From Pseudoalteromonas shioyasakiensis (GTDB taxonomy: Bacteria; Pseudomonadota; Gammaproteobacteria; Enterobacterales; Alteromonadaceae), in assembly GCA_013391845.1 (NCBI GenBank), contig CP058414.1, positions 951,501 through 1,015,500 on the forward strand: a stretch of 64,000 nt of DNA, in the 5' to 3' direction. This document shows positions 1 to 8,694 of this stretch, one piece after another (the stretch's first letter is position 1; each line of letters begins with the position of its first letter). The notes beneath the pieces were generated by a model that saw only the letters and a list, made by a program, of their open reading frames with translations, was not told the DNA's origin and ran no database searches. The position numbers were made by a program, and so were the translations under genes.

Positions 1-998
<998 letters not shown>

Positions 999-1013
999 TC
1001 GCTAAATACTTAT

Positions 1014-1046
1014 AAAAAAGGCCTAACGAATGTTAGGCCTTTTTTA
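1014..1046 (+). terminator. Rho-independent terminator after murA
   Basis: A perfect 14-bp stem (1014-1027 with 1032-1045) closes on a GAAT loop, with an A-run on the left and a T-run on the right, so it could work on both strands. It sits 16 bases after the murA stop. Confidence 0.9.
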
Positions 1047-1067
1047 TATCTGTATGTCTCTGTAATT

Positions 1068-1229
1068 ATACCAATCCGCAATAATGCTTAATCATTTTGA
1101 GGGATTAAACCTGTCGCTACCTGCGTTAAAAATTTCTGATTTAGAACAACTAAATAACGAAACTTTTGCCTTGTTATCAACGAGGTTTTATTGCCTCAAA
1201 ATAGACCACTTTATTAAGCGAATTGGTAT
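1068..1229. repeat. 162-bp imperfect palindromic element (long form)
   Basis: The ends are ATACCAATCCGC on the left and the complement of ATACCAATTCGC on the right. Inside, TTTTGAGG with a nearby ACCT (left) faces AGGT...CCTCAAAA (right), AAATTTC faces GAAACTTT, and the centre is TTTAG-AACAA-CTAAA. The whole element can therefore fold into one long imperfect hairpin. Its last base is the first base of the degS stop codon on the minus strand. Its two ends joined together match the 40-bp repeats at 4372 and 27506. No transposase is encoded; it looks like a MITE-like or REP-like element. Confidence 0.8.
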
Positions 1230-2335
1230 TATTGCTCGTCTTCGAGCTCTGCTACGGTCACCATTACTTTTAAAATTTTACCATCGCGGTAAATTTCAAA
1301 TTCAAGCTCTTTACCTGGTTCTGTGTTGGCAAGTTTCTCAAGTACTTGTTGTGGATTTGCTACAGGAATACCACCAATTTTAATAACAATATCCGTTTCT
1401 CTAATGCCTGCTTTCCAAGCTGGGCCAAATGGATCAAGTTGAGAAATGCGCATCCCCGCAACGGGTGTAAAATTGTCGCTTACATCCTTACCTGTACTAT
1501 CGATACCTGTGCCACTAAATCCTAAATAGCCACGTACTACACGACCATGTTTGATCAGCTTATCCATAACATCTTTGGCAATAGAGTAAGGTACTGCAAA
1601 GAAAATACCTTGAATATCGAGGTTCTCGTGAGTTTTAAACTGCGCCGACGTGATACCTACTAAATCACCCCGTGAGTTGACTAACGCGCCACCTGAGTTG
1701 CCTACGTTAATCGCTGCATCCATCTGTAATAGACTACTGTAAGGGCTATCGATTAAGTTCTGTTTGCCTGTGGCACTTATAATACCTTGGGTAATCGTTT
1801 GGCCTAAATTAAGCGGGTTACCAATCGCTAATACTACATCACCAACACGCGGTTTAAATTTATCGTTCACCGGGATTTTCGGTAAGTGCTCGGCGCTGAT
1901 TTTTAACAGTGCTAAATCTGTTTGCGTATCAAAGCCAATCACTTGTACATCATAAAAACGACGGCCATCAGAGAGTGTGACTATAATTAGGTCGGCATTT
2001 TTTATTACATGGTAGTTAGTCAAAATATAGCCATCTTGGGTCATGATCACGCCAGAGCCTAGAGCTTGAACTGTATTTTGTCGTTTATAGCGAGGTTGAT
2101 TCGAAATACTTTCTGAAAAAATAGTGACCACAGATGGAGCTGCTTTTTGTACCGCATCAGCAAAGCTCATGTGTTCTGATGACATTGCTACTGGTAAATT
2201 CATGTCAGGTAACAACGTGCTACGAAGACTTGGGCTAAATAACACCACTAAAAAGGCAATGCCTAAACCAGTGAAAAGCGGGGGAAGGATAAATTTAAAA
2301 AGTTTTAGCACAGTATTCTTATTATCAGTGAGCAA
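1229..2335 (-). CDS. degS: Membrane-anchored serine endoprotease DegS
   Basis: DegS is the inner-membrane sensor protease that makes the first cut in anti-sigma factor RseA when misfolded outer-membrane proteins bind its PDZ domain, releasing sigma-E. The 368-residue protein has one N-terminal membrane segment (about residues 11-32), a trypsin-like domain with the catalytic triad in TNYHVI, TDLALLKI and VGNSGGALV, and a single C-terminal PDZ domain. One PDZ plus a membrane anchor separates it from DegQ next door. The longest frame opens with TTG at 2335, which has AAGGGA directly against it; a GTG at 2311 is another candidate. A terminator lies between degQ and this gene. The stop codon touches the palindromic element. 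Confidence 0.93.
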   Translation of the reverse strand: MLTDNKNTVLKLFKFILPPLFTGLGIAFLVVLFSPSLRSTLLPDMNLPVAMSSEHMSFADAVQKAAPSVVTIFSESISNQPRYKRQNTVQALGSGVIMTQDGYILTNYHVIKNADLIIVTLSDGRRFYDVQVIGFDTQTDLALLKISAEHLPKIPVNDKFKPRVGDVVLAIGNPLNLGQTITQGIISATGKQNLIDSPYSSLLQMDAAINVGNSGGALVNSRGDLVGITSAQFKTHENLDIQGIFFAVPYSIAKDVMDKLIKHGRVVRGYLGFSGTGIDSTGKDVSDNFTPVAGMRISQLDPFGPAWKAGIRETDIVIKIGGIPVANPQQVLEKLANTEPGKELEFEIYRDGKILKVMVTVAELEDEQ

Positions 2336-2353
2336 TCCCTTAATGATGGCACA

Positions 2354-2390
2354 AAAAAAATAACAGCGGCAAGCACCGCTGTTATTTTTT
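2354..2390 (-). terminator. Terminator between degQ and degS
   Basis: A stem of about 13 bp (2357-2369 with 2376-2388) around a CAAGCA loop has A and T runs on its two sides. On the minus strand it follows the degQ stop by about 20 bases and precedes the degS start, so it should limit read-through from degQ into degS. Confidence 0.85.
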
Positions 2391-2409
2391 CATGATTTAT
2401 CAACTAGGT

Positions 2410-3762
2410 TTACTGAATTAATACGAAAATAAGCTCTCTACCTCGTTTAACACCTAGTACGATGTTACCTTTGGTATTTTCGATGATTTTATTCATGTCA
2501 CGGATTGTTTCTACGCGTTGACGGTTAACTTGCATAATTACGTCACCTTCTTCAAGGCCGACACGTGCCGCAGGAGAGCGTGCTTGTACGCCTGTAACTT
2601 CAACACCTTTACCATCACTCTTCTGGGTATTTTCTAAAGTTGCCCCTTGGAATGCTGGATGTGTTTCTTCGCCAGCGGCTGTGATCGCTGATGCACCATC
2701 TAGGGTGACATTAACCGTTTTGACTTTGCCATCTCGGTAAATGCCAAGCTTAACTTTTTTGCCTTCACCAAGAGTGGCTATTTTACTGCGTAGTTCATGG
2801 AAACCGCTAATTTCAGTCCCATCAACGCTAATAATTACATCACCGGCTTTGATACCAGCTTTACTTGCTGCGGTATCATCCATTACTTGCATAACGTAGG
2901 CGCCTTGTTTGACGTCGAGTTGTTGTGCTTTAGCAAGGCCAGCATCAAGTGGGCGACCCGAAATACCTAATGAGCCACGACGCACTTCGCCGTGCTCGAT
3001 AATTTGGTCAACAAGGTTTTTCATCATGGTCGATGGAATCGCAAAACCAATCCCCACATTACCACCAGATGCGCCTAAGATAGCGGTGTTGATACCAATC
3101 AGCTCACCATTGAGGTTAACTAACGCGCCGCCAGAGTTACCTTGGTTGATAGCAGCATCGGTTTGAATAAAGTCTTCATAACCTTCTATATTTAAACCGC
3201 TACGGCCAAGGGCACTGACGATACCTGATGTTACTGTGTGACTTAAACCAAATGGGTTACCAATGGCAACTGCAAAATCACCTACACGTAACTTATCTGA
3301 ATCAGCAATCTTAAGTGCTGTTAAATCCTCTGCATCAATTTGCAATAAGGCAATATCTGATTCTTTGTCACTACCGATTTTAGTTGCTTCATATTCGCGG
3401 CCATCTTCTAAGGTCACCACCATTTTTTCGGCATCTTCGATAACATGGTTATTGGTTACCACGTAACCTTCTTTTGCATCAATGATCACACCTGAGCCTA
3501 GGCCACTAAACTCACGCTTTTGACTGCCGCCACGAGGTACACCAAAAAAATCATCAAATGGTGTCGCACGGCGGCGGACTTCTTTTGAACCTGACACTTG
3601 AATACTGACTACGCCAGGTGTGATTTGCTCAAGCATAGGTGCTAGGGTTGGCAATTGTTGTCCATCTACAGCAACAGGAAGCTTTGCCATTGAAATAGTA
3701 GGGCTTAATAATAAGCTAGAAGATAAAATAGCAGCACTGATAACAGATAATTTCATTTTCAT
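2410..3762 (-). CDS. degQ: Periplasmic Do-type serine protease DegQ (HtrA family)
   Basis: This is a periplasmic quality-control protease and chaperone of the HtrA family, degrading unfolded envelope proteins. The 450-residue product has a signal peptide (about residues 1-26, ending SMA), the catalytic His in TNNHVI, Asp in SDIALLQI and Ser in QGNSGGALV, then two PDZ domains (about residues 255-345 and 360-450). Length and the mature start LPTLAPMLEQITPGVVS match DegQ more closely than DegP, which has a longer Q-rich LA loop. The degQ-degS pairing is the same in E. coli. The promoter must lie in 3763-3800. DegP is the alternative name; the role would be much the same. Confidence 0.93.
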   Translation of the reverse strand: MKMKLSVISAAILSSSLLLSPTISMAKLPVAVDGQQLPTLAPMLEQITPGVVSIQVSGSKEVRRRATPFDDFFGVPRGGSQKREFSGLGSGVIIDAKEGYVVTNNHVIEDAEKMVVTLEDGREYEATKIGSDKESDIALLQIDAEDLTALKIADSDKLRVGDFAVAIGNPFGLSHTVTSGIVSALGRSGLNIEGYEDFIQTDAAINQGNSGGALVNLNGELIGINTAILGASGGNVGIGFAIPSTMMKNLVDQIIEHGEVRRGSLGISGRPLDAGLAKAQQLDVKQGAYVMQVMDDTAASKAGIKAGDVIISVDGTEISGFHELRSKIATLGEGKKVKLGIYRDGKVKTVNVTLDGASAITAAGEETHPAFQGATLENTQKSDGKGVEVTGVQARSPAARVGLEEGDVIMQVNRQRVETIRDMNKIIENTKGNIVLGVKRGRELIFVLIQ

Positions 3763-3801
3763 AGTCTGGGTTTACTCCACTTCAGAGATAAAGCAAAAAC
3801 T

Positions 3802-3830
3802 AAAAAGGGCTGCATAAGCAGCCCTTTTCT
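3802..3830 (-). terminator. Terminator downstream of zapG
   Basis: An 11-bp stem, AAAAGGGCTGC with its complement, closes on a four-base loop. On the minus strand it is followed by TTTTTAG and lies 56 bases after the zapG stop. Confidence 0.85.
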
Positions 3831-3885
3831 TGGTTTAGATATAAAGCTGTTATATCTAAAGACTATGGGGTCAAAAAAAAGTTCA

Positions 3886-4329
3886 TCAAGAGGCTTTAGA
3901 ATGTTCTGAAACTTTCTCTGAACCAGTGAACAAGCCTGTTTCACCAACAACATAGTCAGCTGGCTGAGCTTCAGCACTTGAGCGATCGCCTCTGCGGTCT
4001 TGTAATGAGTTTTGTAATTGCTCCGTGGTTTCTTTAGAAAAGAACGGCTCATTTGGATGCTGTTTTTTATCAGCCAGTAACAAGTTATTTGTTTCTTCTA
4101 CATGGTTTAGCAACTGGTCGTAGTTATCTTTCATTTTAGAAACTAGCTTACCAGTGCTAGCTAGGTGATCAGCCACATCTTGGCGGTATTGCTCAAGGGC
4201 ATTGTTAGCTTGCTCAACTTGTTGTTCTAGTTCGTCTTGCTTAAATTGTTTTTTAGTTACAAAAGCACCAATGAAAAATGCTGAAATTGCAACGATGATT
4301 AGAATACCAATCCAGGTAATTGTGCCCAT
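3886..4329 (-). CDS. zapG: ZapG/YhcB, DUF1043 cell-envelope coordination protein
   Basis: The 147-residue protein has one N-terminal membrane helix (ITWIGILIIVAISAFFIGAF, about residues 4-23) and a cytoplasmic coiled coil rich in Q, E and L (about residues 30-90), followed by a disordered tail. This is the DUF1043 (YhcB) architecture. In E. coli the protein interacts with divisome and elongasome components and is needed for normal envelope growth. The position next to degQ/degS and divergent from zapE matches the E. coli neighbourhood. It has its own terminator at 3802-3830. Confidence 0.88.
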   Translation of the reverse strand: MGTITWIGILIIVAISAFFIGAFVTKKQFKQDELEQQVEQANNALEQYRQDVADHLASTGKLVSKMKDNYDQLLNHVEETNNLLLADKKQHPNEPFFSKETTEQLQNSLQDRRGDRSSAEAQPADYVVGETGLFTGSEKVSEHSKAS

Positions 4330-4371
4330 AAATCTACCCCTTTGGGAAAAAATAACAAAAACAGATGCATC

Positions 4372-4411
4372 ATACCAATTTGCAATAATTCTTAATTAAG
4401 CGCGTTGGTAT
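4372..4411. repeat. 40-bp palindromic repeat, short form (copy 1)
   Basis: ATACCAA...TTGGTAT ends flank a perfect CTTAATTAAG core. It is 35/40 identical to the copy at 27506-27545, and its ends match the two ends of the 162-bp element at 1068-1229. It sits in the zapG-zapE divergent intergenic region. Confidence 0.85.
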
Positions 4412-4548
4412 TAAAAGCATTTATAGTCCAATCATTATTAAAATATGCTTAATTTGATTGTGAAATCATACTGCGGGCTAATATACCCTGAGATACGATG
4501 CGTGTTAATATACTACGCAAATTTAACAGTGTTTTATTGTAACGACCT

Positions 4549-5637
4549 ATGACTCCATGGCAGAAATACCAACAAGATTTACAACGTGAAGACTTTGTAC
4601 ATGATGCAGCACAAGAAAATGCAGTGCGTCACTTACAAAGACTCTATGATGACCTTACGGCAGACAAACCCGCCGCGAAGGGATGGTTTGCCAAACTATT
4701 CTCTAAAGATAGCACGCCGAGTATAAAAGGGCTTTATTTTTGGGGGGGAGTTGGTAGAGGTAAGACCTATTTAGTTGATACTTTCTATGAAGCTTTACCT
4801 ACTGATCGTAAAATGCGTGTGCACTTTCATCGTTTTATGCATCGAGTACATGATGAGCTTAAAAAATTAAAGAACACCAGCAACCCATTAAATGTTGTAG
4901 CTGATATTTTTAAATCAGAAACAGACATTATCTGTTTTGATGAATTTTTTGTTCAAGACATCACTGACGCAATGCTGCTTGGTGGCTTGATGGAAGCATT
5001 ATTTGAACGTGGCATTGTGCTCGTTGCTACATCTAATATAGTGCCAGATGAGCTGTATCGTAACGGTTTACAGCGCGCACGTTTCTTACCTGCAATTGAG
5101 CTGGTAAAAGCTAATACAGAAATCGTTAATGTTGATTCGGGTGTTGATTATCGATTGCGTACACTTGAACAGGCTGAGATTTTCCATAGCCCGCTTGATA
5201 AACAAGCTGACGATAATTTATTTGAATACTTCGATAAGTTGTCACCTGAGCCGGGGGTGCTCGACAAGGCAATTGAAATTGAAGGGCGCATGATCAAAAC
5301 CCGTAAAGTATCAGACTGTATTGCCATGTTTGATTTTAGCGAGCTGTGCGAAACAGCTCGTAGTCAAGTTGATTACATGGAAATCAGTCGACTCTATAAC
5401 ACCGTGATTTTGTCTAATGTAAAATCGCTAGGTCAAGCTAATGATGATGCGGCACGTCGTTTTATCGCATTAGTGGATGAATTCTACGAACGTCATGTCA
5501 CCTTGATTATCTCTGCAGAAAAGCCAATTACTGAGCTATATAGTGAAGGTAACTTAAACTTTGAATTTAAGCGTTGTATTAGTCGATTACAAGAAATGCA
5601 ATCGCTAGAGTATTTAGCAAAAGAACACTTAGCTTAG
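4549..5637 (+). CDS. zapE: Cell-division ATPase ZapE (AFG1 family)
   Basis: ZapE is an AFG1/LACE1-type AAA+ ATPase that associates with the Z-ring and modulates FtsZ assembly late in constriction. The 362-residue product carries Walker A in GGVGRGKTYLVD (about residues 66-77), Walker B in ICFDEFFVQD (about 127-136) and the family signature RFLPAIEL. Length is typical. The zapG-zapE-rplM-rpsI order is shared by many gammaproteobacteria. No strong Shine-Dalgarno precedes the ATG. The palindromic repeat at 4372 lies in the upstream region. Confidence 0.93.
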   Translation: MTPWQKYQQDLQREDFVHDAAQENAVRHLQRLYDDLTADKPAAKGWFAKLFSKDSTPSIKGLYFWGGVGRGKTYLVDTFYEALPTDRKMRVHFHRFMHRVHDELKKLKNTSNPLNVVADIFKSETDIICFDEFFVQDITDAMLLGGLMEALFERGIVLVATSNIVPDELYRNGLQRARFLPAIELVKANTEIVNVDSGVDYRLRTLEQAEIFHSPLDKQADDNLFEYFDKLSPEPGVLDKAIEIEGRMIKTRKVSDCIAMFDFSELCETARSQVDYMEISRLYNTVILSNVKSLGQANDDAARRFIALVDEFYERHVTLIISAEKPITELYSEGNLNFEFKRCISRLQEMQSLEYLAKEHLA

Positions 5638-5710
5638 AAGAGCCGTCAGTCTTTAGCCGAACGGTGTTGAATGTAAGGCGCGTCAAGCAAGCGTGACGCC
5701 TACGATTGAT

Positions 5711-5736
5711 GTAGGCGTGAAATTTATTTCGCGCGC
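5711..5736 (+). repeat. Dispersed hairpin repeat GTAGGCGTGAAA...TTTCGCGCG (copy 1)
   Basis: GCGTGAAA pairs with TTTCGCGC around a TTTA loop. The same stem with a different loop (CTTG) occurs at 16044-16070. Both copies are intergenic and follow another hairpin. Confidence 0.65.
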
Positions 5737-5797
5737 ACTTATTAGCTGATTTTCTCGAATAAAAAACAACCATCATCTAGCAATGTGGTTTGAGTGC

Positions 5798-5806
5798 TGG
5801 TATACT
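5798..5806 (+). promoter_or_regulatory. Extended -10 promoter for rplM-rpsI
   Basis: TGG followed by TATACT forms an extended -10 element about 160 bases upstream of rplM, and no good -35 hexamer is seen. The long leader would fit translational autoregulation, which is known for L13 in E. coli. Confidence 0.5.
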
Positions 5807-5964
5807 CCCGCGTCTGCCACGTTGCGTTCTATTACCAATTATTAGTTTAGCCTCTAATTTTTGGTTTAAAGTCTTCAACTCGAAGGGGTTAAAGCATTCA
5901 ACTTAGAGCGGTAATTAATAATAATTACCTGTGGTTTTAATTAAAAAACATTGGATTTTAATAA

Positions 5965-6393
5965 ATGAAAACGTTTGTTGCTAAGCCAGAAACAGTAAAA
6001 CGTGACTGGTACGTAGTTGACGCTGAAGGTAAAACTTTAGGTCGCATCGCTACTGAAATCGCTCATCGCCTACGCGGTAAGCATAAAGCTGAGTACACTC
6101 CTCACGTAGATACTGGTGATTACATCATCGTTATCAACGCAGAGAAAGTTACTGTTACTGGTAATAAAGCAAAAGACAAAATGTACTACGCTCATACTGG
6201 TTTCCCAGGTGGTCTTAAGTCTACTACTTTCGACAAGCTTCAAGCTGCAAAGCCTGAAATGATTATCGAAAAAGCTGTTAAAGGCATGTTGCCACGTGGT
6301 CCTTTAGGCCGCGCTATGTACCGTAAACTTAAAGTTTACGCGGGTACTGAGCACAACCATGCTGCACAACAGCCTCAGGTTCTAGACATTTAA
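5965..6393 (+). CDS. rplM: 50S ribosomal protein L13
   Basis: L13 is an early-assembling large-subunit protein that binds 23S rRNA. The 142-residue length is the same as in E. coli. Signature stretches such as [38 protein letters not shown] and [20 protein letters not shown] are visible. It is followed 11 bases later by rpsI with a GGAG site, the near-universal L13-S9 operon. Expression probably starts from the extended -10 element about 160 bases upstream. Confidence 0.98.
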   Translation: MKTFVAKPETVKRDWYVVDAEGKTLGRIATEIAHRLRGKHKAEYTPHVDTGDYIIVINAEKVTVTGNKAKDKMYYAHTGFPGGLKSTTFDKLQAAKPEMIIEKAVKGMLPRGPLGRAMYRKLKVYAGTEHNHAAQQPQVLDI

Positions 6394-6404
6394 GGAGCAC
6401 TATC

Positions 6405-6794
6405 ATGGCAAATCAATACTACGGTACAGGTCGTCGTAAAAGTTCAAGTGCTCGCGTATTCTTACGCCCAGGCACTGGTAACATCGTAATCAACAAGCGC
6501 TCTCTAGAAGAGTACTTCGGTCGTGAGACTGCTCGCATGGTTGTTCGTCAAGCATTAGAGCACGTAGAAATGACTGAAAAGTTTGACCTACACATCACTG
6601 TTTCAGGTGGTGGTACTACTGGTCAAGCTGGTGCTATCCGTCACGGTATCACTCGTGCACTTATGGAGTTTGACGAGTCTCTACGTCCTACACTTCGTAA
6701 AGCAGGTTTCGTTACACGTGATGCACGTAAAGTTGAGCGTAAGAAAGTGGGTCTTAAGAAAGCACGTAAGCGTCCACAATTCTCAAAACGTTAA
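6405..6794 (+). CDS. rpsI: 30S ribosomal protein S9
   Basis: S9 binds 16S rRNA in the small-subunit head; its C-terminal tail reaches the P-site tRNA. The 129-residue product begins [19 protein letters not shown] and ends in the basic tail [12 protein letters not shown], where the final Lys-Arg is the conserved tRNA-contacting end. It is preceded by AAGGAG and is co-transcribed with rplM. A terminator follows at 6817. Confidence 0.98.
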   Translation: MANQYYGTGRRKSSSARVFLRPGTGNIVINKRSLEEYFGRETARMVVRQALEHVEMTEKFDLHITVSGGGTTGQAGAIRHGITRALMEFDESLRPTLRKAGFVTRDARKVERKKVGLKKARKRPQFSKR

Positions 6795-6816
6795 TATTTA
6801 CGTTTATCAGAATACC

Positions 6817-6843
6817 AAAAACCCAGCTTCGGCTGGGTTTTTT
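6817..6843 (+). terminator. Terminator of the rplM-rpsI operon
   Basis: The stem AAAAACCCAGC / GCTGGGTTTTT closes on a TTCG tetraloop and a T-run follows. It lies 22 bases after the rpsI stop. Confidence 0.92.
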
Positions 6844-6928
6844 GTATTTATAGCTCTCTCAGACGTCAGTATTGTTTAAATGAACAAACCCCTTACCACA
6901 CATAATAGCTTTATAAGAGTAGACTTTT

Positions 6929-7588
6929 TTATTGCATCTTATTCATTTCTTTCCAACTGGCTTTTAGGCTGTTAGCAAAGCTAATGAACTTTTCTTTCAT
7001 AGTGCGTTTAACTGAAATCTCGACTGAGCCTAGCCATACGTTACCTTCAATGGTGATGGTTGGACCTTGACCTTTGTTTAGAGCGACTGACTTGTTCTCA
7101 ACACTGCCTATTACACTAAACAGTTTGGATACCACATTGACATGTTCTGGTACGTAGATTTCGTCGTTACCTAAAATACAGTTTACATATATAGTGACAT
7201 GCTGATGCTGGAAGATCGCTTCGCTAAAGTCGAGTTCGATAGAGCCTAAACAGTTTGTCAGGTGAATTTCTTTTGGTACCACCCATTGGCCGCTGCGCTC
7301 ATTTGAACCAAGAATACTACGAAGGTGTAGGCTTTCGTTATCGCTGCTGTGACTATAATGAGGCTTAAATTGAGCATGCTTATGCGATTTGTAGTCAATG
7401 TCAGCTTTTAGTTCTAAGTCAGCAACAAGCTCTACCAGAACTTCGTTGCTGGTGGCCGCCATTGCTTGATCTAGTCGGCGTTCAAATGCTTCAGCTGAAA
7501 TAACAGCATGACTATAGTTATAAATGAGTTGATCGATTACTTCTTCTCTTACTTGATCAATTGGGCGGTCTTCAAGTTTAACGGCCAT
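6929..7588 (-). CDS. DUF1707 SHOCT-like / LiaF-like C-terminal domain protein, function unknown
   Basis: The 219-residue protein has no signal peptide or membrane segment. Residues 1-60 (DRPIDQVREEVIDQLIYNYSHA...ISAEAFERRLDQA) resemble the short DUF1707/SHOCT-like helical module that begins many small bacterial regulators. Residues about 110-200 form repeated beta strands (SIELDFSEA, VTIYVNCILGNDEIYVPE, NVWLGSVEISVK), the pattern of the LiaF-like 'cell wall-active antibiotics response' domain. In Gram-positive bacteria LiaF modulates an envelope-stress kinase; that role cannot be assumed here. It is a single gene, divergent from the OsmY-like gene. The domain assignment is by eye. Confidence 0.7.
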   Translation of the reverse strand: MAVKLEDRPIDQVREEVIDQLIYNYSHAVISAEAFERRLDQAMAATSNEVLVELVADLELKADIDYKSHKHAQFKPHYSHSSDNESLHLRSILGSNERSGQWVVPKEIHLTNCLGSIELDFSEAIFQHQHVTIYVNCILGNDEIYVPEHVNVVSKLFSVIGSVENKSVALNKGQGPTITIEGNVWLGSVEISVKRTMKEKFISFANSLKASWKEMNKMQ

Positions 7589-7906
7589 GGTAGTTCCCTG
7601 TTGTGATTTTATAGTTATTATTCATGAAGCAAGGCTTAGGCCAAATTTTATTTCCATATAAATCAAAAGGTTAGTTTTTATGGCTAATAATCAATTTCGT
7701 TAAATTAACCACAGATTAATAAAATTCGCAACTAAGTAGCTATTTTTGCAACATCGTGAACTTATTACCGATCAGCTTGTAAATCTTTACCGAAATAAAT
7801 ATAAACAGTCGCTGAATCAATGTTTAACTAATTGAAAATTAAGATATAAATAGTTGGCATCATAGTCGCATTACTTAATCTGTCTTTAATCAAAAGGAGA
7901 AAGATT
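7589..7906. other. 318-bp divergent intergenic region, A+T-rich
   Basis: This lies between the DUF1707-like gene (minus) and the BON-domain gene (plus) and must hold both promoters. Apart from the candidate hexamers at 7823-7850, nothing stands out: no hairpin, repeat or convincing small ORF. Confidence 0.5.
7823..7850 (+). promoter_or_regulatory. Candidate promoter of the BON-domain gene
   Basis: TTTAAC and TATAAA are separated by 16 bases, about 57 bases upstream of the start codon. The region is A+T-rich, so chance matches are easy; stationary-phase control is possible by analogy with osmY. Confidence 0.35.
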
Positions 7907-8473
7907 ATGAACACTTTTAACAAATCTATGATTGCCGCTTTAGTAATTGGTGCAACTAGCATGTCAGCTCAGGCAAGCAGCTGGGAAAATGAAAGTAAAG
8001 ATGCTTGGATTGATGGTAAGGCAGAAACTGTGCTTCTTATGAACACAAACCTTAACAACTTTGACATCAACACTGATGTAACGAATGGCAAGGTTGTACT
8101 TACAGGTAAGGTTGATAGCGAATTAGATAAAGAACTTGCTGAAGAGCTGGTTCTTAGCCTAGACGGTGTTAGCTCTGTTGATAACAAATTAACTGTTGTT
8201 AAAAACATGAAAGCTAAGCACATGAAATCAGACAAAGCTGATTCAGCAGAAAGCGACTTAACCGATGCAAAGATCACTACTGTAATCACGACACGTTATT
8301 TATTTAACTCAGAAGTAGGTGGTACAGACATTGATGTGGATACTGACAACGGTGTAGTAACACTTAATGGTACTGTTGAATCTGATGCAGAAAAGCAATT
8401 AGCGGTAAGCATTGCTGAAAACGCTGAAGACGTTCATAAAGTAATCGATAAATTGAAGATTATTGCTGAATAA
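7907..8473 (+). CDS. OsmY-like periplasmic protein with two BON domains
   Basis: The 188-residue product has a signal peptide (about residues 1-24, ending AQA) and two BON domains: about residues 33-105 (KAETVLLMNTNLNNFDINTDV...GKVVLTGKVDSELDKELAEEL) and about 123-188 (ITTVITTRYLFNSEVGGTDIDVDTDNGVVTLNG). The BON domain is thought to bind phospholipid surfaces. E. coli OsmY, an osmotically induced periplasmic chaperone-like protein, has the same length and domain plan. The start is well set by AAGGAG 9 bases upstream. It stands with a Pmp3-family peptide, which also suggests a stress role. Symbol withheld because several BON paralogues usually exist. Confidence 0.85.
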   Translation: MNTFNKSMIAALVIGATSMSAQASSWENESKDAWIDGKAETVLLMNTNLNNFDINTDVTNGKVVLTGKVDSELDKELAEELVLSLDGVSSVDNKLTVVKNMKAKHMKSDKADSAESDLTDAKITTVITTRYLFNSEVGGTDIDVDTDNGVVTLNGTVESDAEKQLAVSIAENAEDVHKVIDKLKIIAE

Positions 8474-8486
8474 TAGCAAGCCCTTT

Positions 8487-8506
8487 AGCCCAGCTTTAGC
8501 TGGGCT
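8487..8506 (+). terminator. Intergenic hairpin after the BON gene (weak terminator or attenuator)
   Basis: An 8-bp perfect stem AGCCCAGC / GCTGGGCT closes on a TTTA loop. No continuous T-run follows (GATTTAATT), so termination would be partial and the downstream peptide gene may be read through. Confidence 0.45.
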
Positions 8507-8528
8507 GATTTAATTCAAGGAGTGAGTT

Positions 8529-8687
8529 ATGGATTTAATACGTATTATTTTATCAGTTTTAATTCCACCCTTAGGCGTATTTTTACAGGTAGGTTTAGGT
8601 GCGCAATTCTGGATTAATATTCTTTTAACCTTATTAGGATACATTCCTGGTTTGATTCATGCCGTGTATATCATCGCTAAGCGATAA
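8529..8687 (+). CDS. Pmp3/YqaE family small membrane protein (UPF0057)
   Basis: This 52-codon gene encodes a peptide beginning MDLIRIILSVLIPPLGVFLQ and continuing VGLGAQFWINILLTLLGYIP before a short basic end. Two hydrophobic hairpin helices and the LPPLGV/GYIPG pattern are the hallmarks of the Pmp3 (YqaE) family, stress-induced proteolipids linked to membrane potential and salt tolerance in yeast, plants and bacteria. AAGGAG lies 6 bases before the ATG. The stop codon overlaps the candidate -10 element of the RNA downstream. Confidence 0.9.
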   Translation: MDLIRIILSVLIPPLGVFLQVGLGAQFWINILLTLLGYIPGLIHAVYIIAKR

Positions 8688-8688
8688 T
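8683..8688 (+). promoter_or_regulatory. Candidate -10 element for the CsrB-like RNA
   Basis: GATAAT (5/6 to TATAAT) would place a transcript start near 8695. The -35 region is poor, as expected for an activator-dependent promoter, but no clear GacA/UvrY site (TGTAAG-N6-CTTACA) is visible nearby. Confidence 0.35.
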
Positions 8689-8694
8689 TACTGC

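Larger units (their letters stand above)
5638..5964 (+). other. 327-bp intergenic region upstream of rplM: hairpin repeats and leader
   Basis: The first half holds hairpins: a GGCGCGTCA...TGACGCC arm near 5677-5701, CGCCTAC...GTAGGCG near 5697-5716, and the dispersed motif at 5711-5736. The second half carries an extended -10 promoter and a roughly 150-base A+T-rich leader before rplM. No coding frame there is convincing. Confidence 0.6.

Noticed and set aside
1084..1383. 99-codon plus-strand ORF over the palindromic element and the 3' end of degS
   Set aside because: The first half is repeat sequence and the second half is antisense to degS; no family resemblance or ribosome-binding site.
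3759..4052. 97-codon minus-strand ORF overlapping zapG
   Set aside because: It is a different frame of the zapG region and runs through the terminator at 3802-3830.
5640..5964. tRNA or other structured RNA in the long leader before rplM
   Set aside because: Hairpins match a dispersed repeat; no cloverleaf or CCA end could be drawn.
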